A stretch of DNA of 18,877 nt, taken from positions 1 through 18,877 of the forward strand of contig JAURGS010000021.1 of the NCBI GenBank assembly GCA_030833685.1. Direction: 5' to 3'. Source of the stretch: Rhodoferax sp. (GTDB lineage Bacteria > Pseudomonadota > Gammaproteobacteria > Burkholderiales > Burkholderiaceae_C). Numbering within the stretch: position 1 is the first letter of the stretch; each line of letters begins with the position of its first letter. This document shows positions 14,600 through 18,877 of the stretch, piece after piece. Under the pieces are notes generated by a model. The model did no database searches and was not told the origin of the DNA. It was given only the letters and a program-made list of their open reading frames with translations. A program made the position numbers and the translations under genes.

Positions 14600-15919
14600 T
14601 TAAGGCCCTGGTTTGTCTGCGGCGACAGCTTGCCACCGATCGGCCACCCCAAGCCCAAATGCAGTTTGCAGGGCTTGGGTCGCTCGCTCAGCGTCCCCTT
14701 GTTTTTGGGCCAGCTCGGCGAGTGCTTGCCAGCCACGTACCTTTAAAGCTGTGTCAGTCAGCCTGGGCAAGGACCGCTCCAACATCTGTTGAGCCTTACC
14801 CCACAAGGTGCTGTAAAAACACGCCATCGCGGTCAGATAGGCAATGCGCGGATCCGCCGGCCAGCGCTTGTGCGCGCCCTCCAGTTGCGACAGCCAATCG
14901 GCCAGTGCCTGTGCATGAGATAAAGCAGCGTCAATCGCCTGGGCCAACTGGGCCTTGTGCGAGTCTTCCAGCGTTGCCGGATTACCACTCCAACGCAGCC
15001 ACAAAGGCGCAAGCCAGCTCAGCGCTTTTTCCCCATCACCCCCCAGGGCCAGCCAGCGCGATGCGGCCCGACAAGGGATCTGTGGCATGGCGGTTTCTGC
15101 CTCATTCAGCTCAGCCCAAATCTGCAGCAGGGCATCCTTGTCGTGACACGCGTCGATGGACTCCAAAACCAAGGCTTGAATCAAACTACGGGCTTGAAGC
15201 GACGTAAATGCCTTATGTTTCGATAGCAAGCGCGCGGTTTCCAGCGCTTGAATACTCCTGGACGACTCACGATCGAGCTTCAAGCGCAGGCGAAGCGCCG
15301 CCGTGCGACGGGAAGCGCCCGAGCTCAGTTGATCCAACCAGCCTCTTGCCGCCGGCAGATCGCGCGCACTCAAGGCCCAATTTGCGGCTCGCAGTAAAAC
15401 GGCCTCCTGCCCATCGTCGATCCGCAGCTTCTGCGCCAGCGCCAGTGCGCCTTGAACGTGGGCATCGCGCTCAGTGTCGTCACGCAGAGCGTGTGCGCTG
15501 TGGGCTGCCAACAGGTGAGCAAGCAGTCGCATGTGGGCACTCTGTGTATCGCCTGGTCGAATCGCACTCAAGTTAGCCTCGCTGGTCAGCGCAGCCAAGG
15601 CAGATCGCCGCGCCCTTGTGAATCGCCCTGCCTGCAATTGAATGAGTCCATTCATCAGGCTCGATCGCAGGGCTGTTTCATGACGAACCGCCCGCCAGTC
15701 GCGAGCCCGCTCTGGCAGTGCCAGAAGGGCGAGAACAGCTCTTGCTGCCAAATAGATCAAACCAAAGAGTCCGAACAAGGTCACCAAAACCAAATTCAAG
15801 GACATGTCGATGCGATACGGCGGATAAAAAATGCTCACCGTACCATCGTTGGTGCTGGCAAAAAGCGCCAGGGCGCTGGCTGCGCCAAACAAACTGATTA
15901 GCCAAAAGGTGATGCGCAT
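14600..15919 (-). CDS. hemY: HemY-type inner-membrane protein with TPR-like repeats
   Basis: This proteobacterial HemY is unrelated to the Gram-positive protoporphyrinogen oxidase of the same name. It is co-transcribed with haem genes and its biochemical role is poorly defined. It has 439 residues from the ATG at 15919. Two hydrophobic segments lie at the N-terminus (about 3-22 and 40-66). Between them is a short loop with DGTVSIFYPPYRIDMSLNLV, matching the HemY_N domain. The rest is helical and Ala/Leu-rich with TPR-like character (for example ARGWLDQL, KAQQMLERSLPRL, ERATQALQTAFGLG). A TTG at 15925 would overlap the hemX stop; the ATG lies 2 bp after it. It is the last gene of hemCDXY, before a bidirectional terminator. 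Confidence 0.88.
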   Translation of the reverse strand: MRITFWLISLFGAASALALFASTNDGTVSIFYPPYRIDMSLNLVLVTLFGLFGLIYLAARAVLALLALPERARDWRAVRHETALRSSLMNGLIQLQAGRFTRARRSALAALTSEANLSAIRPGDTQSAHMRLLAHLLAAHSAHALRDDTERDAHVQGALALAQKLRIDDGQEAVLLRAANWALSARDLPAARGWLDQLSSGASRRTAALRLRLKLDRESSRSIQALETARLLSKHKAFTSLQARSLIQALVLESIDACHDKDALLQIWAELNEAETAMPQIPCRAASRWLALGGDGEKALSWLAPLWLRWSGNPATLEDSHKAQLAQAIDAALSHAQALADWLSQLEGAHKRWPADPRIAYLTAMACFYSTLWGKAQQMLERSLPRLTDTALKVRGWQALAELAQKQGDAERATQALQTAFGLGVADRWQAVAADKPGP

Positions 15920-15921
15920 GT

Positions 15922-16980
15922 TCAACGGGCCGCGGTCGCACCAGCCAGAACTGTGAGCGTCGCGTCGATCCGGGGAACTTCGAGCTCGCGCAACTGGCTT
16001 TGAACCAGTTTCAACAGGCTCAAAGTGCCCTTGCCGAAATCAGAGCCAATCTCAAAATACTGACGGATCATGTCCTGCGCGAGCTCAATCTCTGTGCGTG
16101 CCTGATCCCCCTGGCGAGACAGCAGCGCCATGCGCGCGCCCAGCAGCTTGAGCTTTAGGTTTTCACGCAAGAAGAAACCTTGATCGGGCGACATCAGCGC
16201 AGCCTCAGGGGACTCGATTCGACTCACACGAACCAGCCCCTCGATATCCCGAAGCACCACCTGCAACCAATCGGACCAACCCGTCGGTGGCGCAGTTGTG
16301 GGCGCTGGGGCGGGCTTTTTCAAATTGGGCTTCTTGGCCACAGCGTTCGCCAACTCCAGTTGATCCGCGCGTCGAATCAGGTCTTCGATCTTTAACAGGA
16401 CAGCCGGGGTGTCGCTTAAAGCGACAGCTTTGATTTTTTCCAGGTCACGGCTAATGGCGCGCTGCAAGGGAGCCAAACTTGGCTGCGCAGCGCGGGTGAT
16501 GCGTTGCTCGGCATTTTTGAGCGCTGTGATCAGAGGCGACACGCTACCTGTCAGCTGCGCCTGCTGTTGCGCCAGACGCAAACTGGCCTCAATTTCGACG
16601 ACCAGGTTGTCATCCCGAGAACGGGCCAAACTGCGCATCAATTCATCAAACTGACTGCGCTGCAAAGACAACTCGGCAACCCGTACCTCTTGCAGGGCAA
16701 CACGTGCAGTAGCGTCCTGTACCAGCGTCTGCGCCTGTGCTGCAAGTGCCCGGGCCTCGCTCGACAGGGTAAGACTGCGCGCGCTCTGCTGCGCGAGCTG
16801 CTCCTGCATGCTGCTGACCTTCTGCCACAACAAGCCCACAGCGGCCAGGCCCGCCGCACCCAGCAGTACTGCGATGAGCCAAGGACCTCTGCTCTGCGCC
16901 GCTTTGCCGGATGATTCGGCAGGTGATCGAATAGGGCTGACCTCGGTTGTGCCAGCGTGGGGCTCGTCTTCTGAACTCAT
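15922..16980 (-). CDS. hemX: HemX family membrane protein
   Basis: This 352-residue protein has a polar N-terminus, a single transmembrane segment (about 33-52, PWLIAVLLGAAGLAAVGLLW) and then a long Gln/Ala/Leu/Arg-rich helical region (about 54-130) likely to form a coiled coil in the periplasm. It matches the HemX family, often misnamed uroporphyrin-III C-methyltransferase. No methylase motifs are present, so that name should not be used. The ATG at 16980 overlaps the hemD stop (ATGA); the open frame upstream to 17223 is hemD shadow. A Pro/Ala/Thr-rich linker (about 220-235) separates two helical parts. Its function is unknown; the conserved position suggests a membrane partner for the haem enzymes. 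Confidence 0.88.
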   Translation of the reverse strand: MSSEDEPHAGTTEVSPIRSPAESSGKAAQSRGPWLIAVLLGAAGLAAVGLLWQKVSSMQEQLAQQSARSLTLSSEARALAAQAQTLVQDATARVALQEVRVAELSLQRSQFDELMRSLARSRDDNLVVEIEASLRLAQQQAQLTGSVSPLITALKNAEQRITRAAQPSLAPLQRAISRDLEKIKAVALSDTPAVLLKIEDLIRRADQLELANAVAKKPNLKKPAPAPTTAPPTGWSDWLQVVLRDIEGLVRVSRIESPEAALMSPDQGFFLRENLKLKLLGARMALLSRQGDQARTEIELAQDMIRQYFEIGSDFGKGTLSLLKLVQSQLRELEVPRIDATLTVLAGATAAR

Positions 16981-17801
16981 TCCAGGGATTTTATAGAGGC
17001 GGTCACTGCCGACAGCCTTGGAGGGGATAGGCTGACCTCCCGAAATCCCAGCCCCTGCGCAACCTTGGCAACGCGTGGATGAGTGCAAATCGCTCGCACC
17101 CGGGCCCAGCTTTGATTTGGCATCAGCTGGGCCAAATTCTCCAGTGCCCGGCTGCTGCTGAACACCCAAATAGAGGCATCTCCACACGCCGTCTGCGCCT
17201 GTCGTCTTTGATCGGCCGACCAATTCGGCGTCATCCGCTCATAGGCAACCAGGTACTCAACCAGGCCGCCCGAGGCCCTTACCTGTTCGGCCAACCATTC
17301 GCGCCCGCTACCCAATGAGCCATCCTTAGCCACCATCTCCGATTCCAAATCCCGGTCATCGCCTCTGACAATCAGCACCTCGTCGCCTGGGCTGACTTGA
17401 TGTCGCACGCGCGCCCACAACGCTTCGGAGTCGTACTGCACAGCGTGTGCATCCGGTGCGTCAATCAATGAGTCGGGGAAGCCAGCGTGCAGCAAACGGG
17501 CGCGAGTCCCAAGCCCTGTGCACCAAAGTCGCGGTGCGCTATCACCTTTTTCTGCATGCTGACGCACCGCAGTAGGCCCCAATCCACCGGTAATCGCATC
17601 GACTGCTGCCGCGCTGACAAACATGATGGCCTGTTTAGACAACGCTGCAGACCAAGTCGCTTCGAGCAGGCGCCGGTCAGCGGCGAAGCGGATATCGATC
17701 AAAGGCAGCACCATTGCCGTCAAACCGGCTTGCTCAAAGGCTTGCGCCCACTGCGTGGCCTGAGGTTGAGGCCTGGTGACGATCACGCGCGCCATCGGCA
17801 T
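16977..17801 (-). CDS. hemD: Uroporphyrinogen-III synthase
   Basis: HemD cyclises hydroxymethylbilane with inversion of ring D to give uroporphyrinogen III. The 274 residues fit the family, which has low sequence conservation. Recognisable parts are the N-terminal ARVIVTRPQPQA, PLIDIR (about 33-38), MFVSAAAVDAI (about 60-70) and the C-terminal CTHPRVAKVAQGLGF. The assignment rests largely on position directly after hemC (3-bp gap) and before hemX (4-bp overlap). The ATG at 17801 is used; an ATG two codons later is equally possible. Confidence 0.9.
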   Translation of the reverse strand: MPMARVIVTRPQPQATQWAQAFEQAGLTAMVLPLIDIRFAADRRLLEATWSAALSKQAIMFVSAAAVDAITGGLGPTAVRQHAEKGDSAPRLWCTGLGTRARLLHAGFPDSLIDAPDAHAVQYDSEALWARVRHQVSPGDEVLIVRGDDRDLESEMVAKDGSLGSGREWLAEQVRASGGLVEYLVAYERMTPNWSADQRRQAQTACGDASIWVFSSSRALENLAQLMPNQSWARVRAICTHPRVAKVAQGLGFREVSLSPPRLSAVTASIKSLE

Positions 17802-17804
17802 GCC

Positions 17805-18740
17805 TCAGTGCGCGCTTGGCCCCGGATCCGCCACTCCGCCCTGGGCCACAATGGTTTGCCGCAACTCATGCGCCAGGCTTTCCCCGAGTTGGTTAGCATC
17901 CTCCAGACTTTGCACTGGGCCCCGCCGAGACACCTTGACAAGTGGCGCTCGACCCTCGATATCACCCCAGGCTGCATCCAATACCATGATTGAAGCCTGC
18001 ATCTGTGCATAGGCTGCCAGCGGCATTGAACAACTCCCGCCCATCACGCGACTGACGGCTCGCTCAGCTGTCACACGCAGCCAAGTCTGGTGATCTGCCA
18101 GGGGCATCAGCAGTTCGCGCAAGTCCTGCCGATCCGATCGTATTTCAATGCCCAATGCACCCTGACCAGCGGCCGGTAGCATGTCGGTGGGCTCGAAAGC
18201 GACTCGAATGCGCGAGTCCAAACCCAGGCGTTTCAATCCGGCTGCAGCCAAAACGATGCCGTCGTAGGCACCACTGTCGAGCTTGCGCAAGCGGGTATCC
18301 AAATTGCCGCGCAGTGGCTCGACCCGAAGATCAGGCCTCAAGTTGCCCAAAAGCGCCGCCCTGCGTAAGCTAGATGAGCCCAACAAAGCGCCGCTTGGCA
18401 AATCTTCCAAGCACGCGTAGCGATTGGATACAAAGGCATCCCGGGGGTCCTCTCGGGCCATCACGCAGGCCAACTCAAAACCCTCAGGCAATGCCATGGG
18501 CACATCTTTTAGCGAGTGCACAGCGAGATCAGCGCGACCGTCCTCCAGCGCCAACTCAAGCTCCTTGACGAACAGGCCTTTGCCACCGACCTTGCTCAGA
18601 CTGCGGTCCAAAATCTGGTCCCCCAGCGTCGTCATACCCAAGAGCTGCACCTGATGACCCAACGCCTGCAGGCGCTCGCGCACATGTTCAGCCTGCCAGA
18701 GCGCCAGACGGCTCTCTCGCGTTGCGATTTTGATTTCCAA
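17805..18740 (-). CDS. hemC: Hydroxymethylbilane synthase (porphobilinogen deaminase)
   Basis: HemC polymerises four porphobilinogens on a covalent dipyrromethane cofactor. Motifs, counted from the TTG start, are KIATRESRLALWQAE at the N-terminus, HSLKDVP with catalytic Asp79, GSSSLRR, RGNLDTRLRKLD, LPAAGQGALGIE, and cofactor Cys237 in GGSCSMPLAAY. The protein has 311 residues. The frame has no ATG near the start. I chose TTG at 18740 because it gives the family-length N-terminus and has AGGGG at 18752-18748, 7 nt away. GTG at 18758 or 18764 are alternatives without an SD. It is the first gene of hemCDXY. Confidence 0.93.
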   Translation of the reverse strand: MEIKIATRESRLALWQAEHVRERLQALGHQVQLLGMTTLGDQILDRSLSKVGGKGLFVKELELALEDGRADLAVHSLKDVPMALPEGFELACVMAREDPRDAFVSNRYACLEDLPSGALLGSSSLRRAALLGNLRPDLRVEPLRGNLDTRLRKLDSGAYDGIVLAAAGLKRLGLDSRIRVAFEPTDMLPAAGQGALGIEIRSDRQDLRELLMPLADHQTWLRVTAERAVSRVMGGSCSMPLAAYAQMQASIMVLDAAWGDIEGRAPLVKVSRRGPVQSLEDANQLGESLAHELRQTIVAQGGVADPGPSAH

Positions 18741-18877
18741 ACCTTTACCCCTGCCCACGACCACAGGCGCACACGACCCGGGTCAAAATTGTCATCAGGG
18801 GATGCTAGCACGCAGCCCTTGACCATCGCCTGTGGGCATCCTCGTGTTGACAGTCGCCCTGCGTGCCCTTTGCGTCA
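18741..18877. other. Upstream region of hemC, no gene identified
   Basis: These 137 bp contain no recognisable coding start on either strand. For hemC, TGCTAGCAT (minus sense, ending near 18798) resembles an extended -10, but the -35 is poor. A perfect TTGACA at 18847-18852 on the plus strand could serve a divergent gene beyond the window, but a matching -10 is not seen before the edge. Confidence 0.3.

Noticed and set aside
15922..17223. Long form of HemX starting at 17223, and its name as a uroporphyrinogen C-methyltransferase
   Set aside because: The extra 81 codons are hemD shadow, and the ATG at 16980 overlaps the hemD stop in the usual way. No SAM-methylase motifs are present, so the enzyme name is a known misannotation of this family.
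18847..18875. Divergent promoter at the right edge with TTGACA
   Set aside because: The position expected for the -10 reads TTGCGT, a poor match, and any gene it would serve is outside the window.

Overview
The window is a gene-dense stretch of housekeeping chromosome from a betaproteobacterium, most likely Burkholderiales of the Comamonadaceae type (Rhodoferax, Polaromonas and Limnohabitans relatives). This rests on protein character, moderately high GC, and gene order: fab cluster, yceD/yceF, rluC, rne and hemCDXY. I see no mobile element, CRISPR array, tRNA, rRNA or phage gene, and no obviously new multi-gene system.

Layout. (1) 1-6754, minus strand, read right to left: yceD, rpmF, plsX, fabH, fabD, fabG, acpP, fabF, then a membrane protein cut by the window edge. 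This links 50S subunit assembly (YceD, L32) to phospholipid and type II fatty acid synthesis. A strong intrinsic terminator sits between rpmF and plsX, and rpmF has its own TATAAT box and a structured leader. (2) 6781-8138, plus strand: a YceF-type Maf nucleotide pyrophosphatase overlapping an RsmI-like methylase. It diverges from yceD across only 26 bp. (3) 8161-about 11212, minus strand: rluC, a HAD phosphatase, a small Rieske 2Fe-2S protein and a short SppA-type signal peptide peptidase, all tightly packed or overlapping. (4) 11213-11733: the only long non-coding stretch (about 520 bp). It divides rluC from rne and holds at least four strong hairpins, which suggests an rne autoregulatory leader. 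(5) 11734-14550, plus strand: full-length RNase E. A hairpin with A and T tracts on both sides separates it from the convergent hem operon. (6) 14600-about 18740, minus strand: hemC, hemD, hemX, hemY, covering porphobilinogen to uroporphyrinogen III plus two membrane proteins of the haem pathway.

Compared with the E. coli order rne / rluC / yceF / yceD-rpmF-plsX-fabHDG-acpP-fabF (recalled, not searched), the same backbone is present. Here four extra genes (HAD, Rieske, SppA, RsmI-like) lie between rluC and yceF. The points most worth following up are the rne leader, the rpmF leader inverted repeat, the rpmF/plsX terminator, and the unassigned Rieske and RsmI-like proteins.
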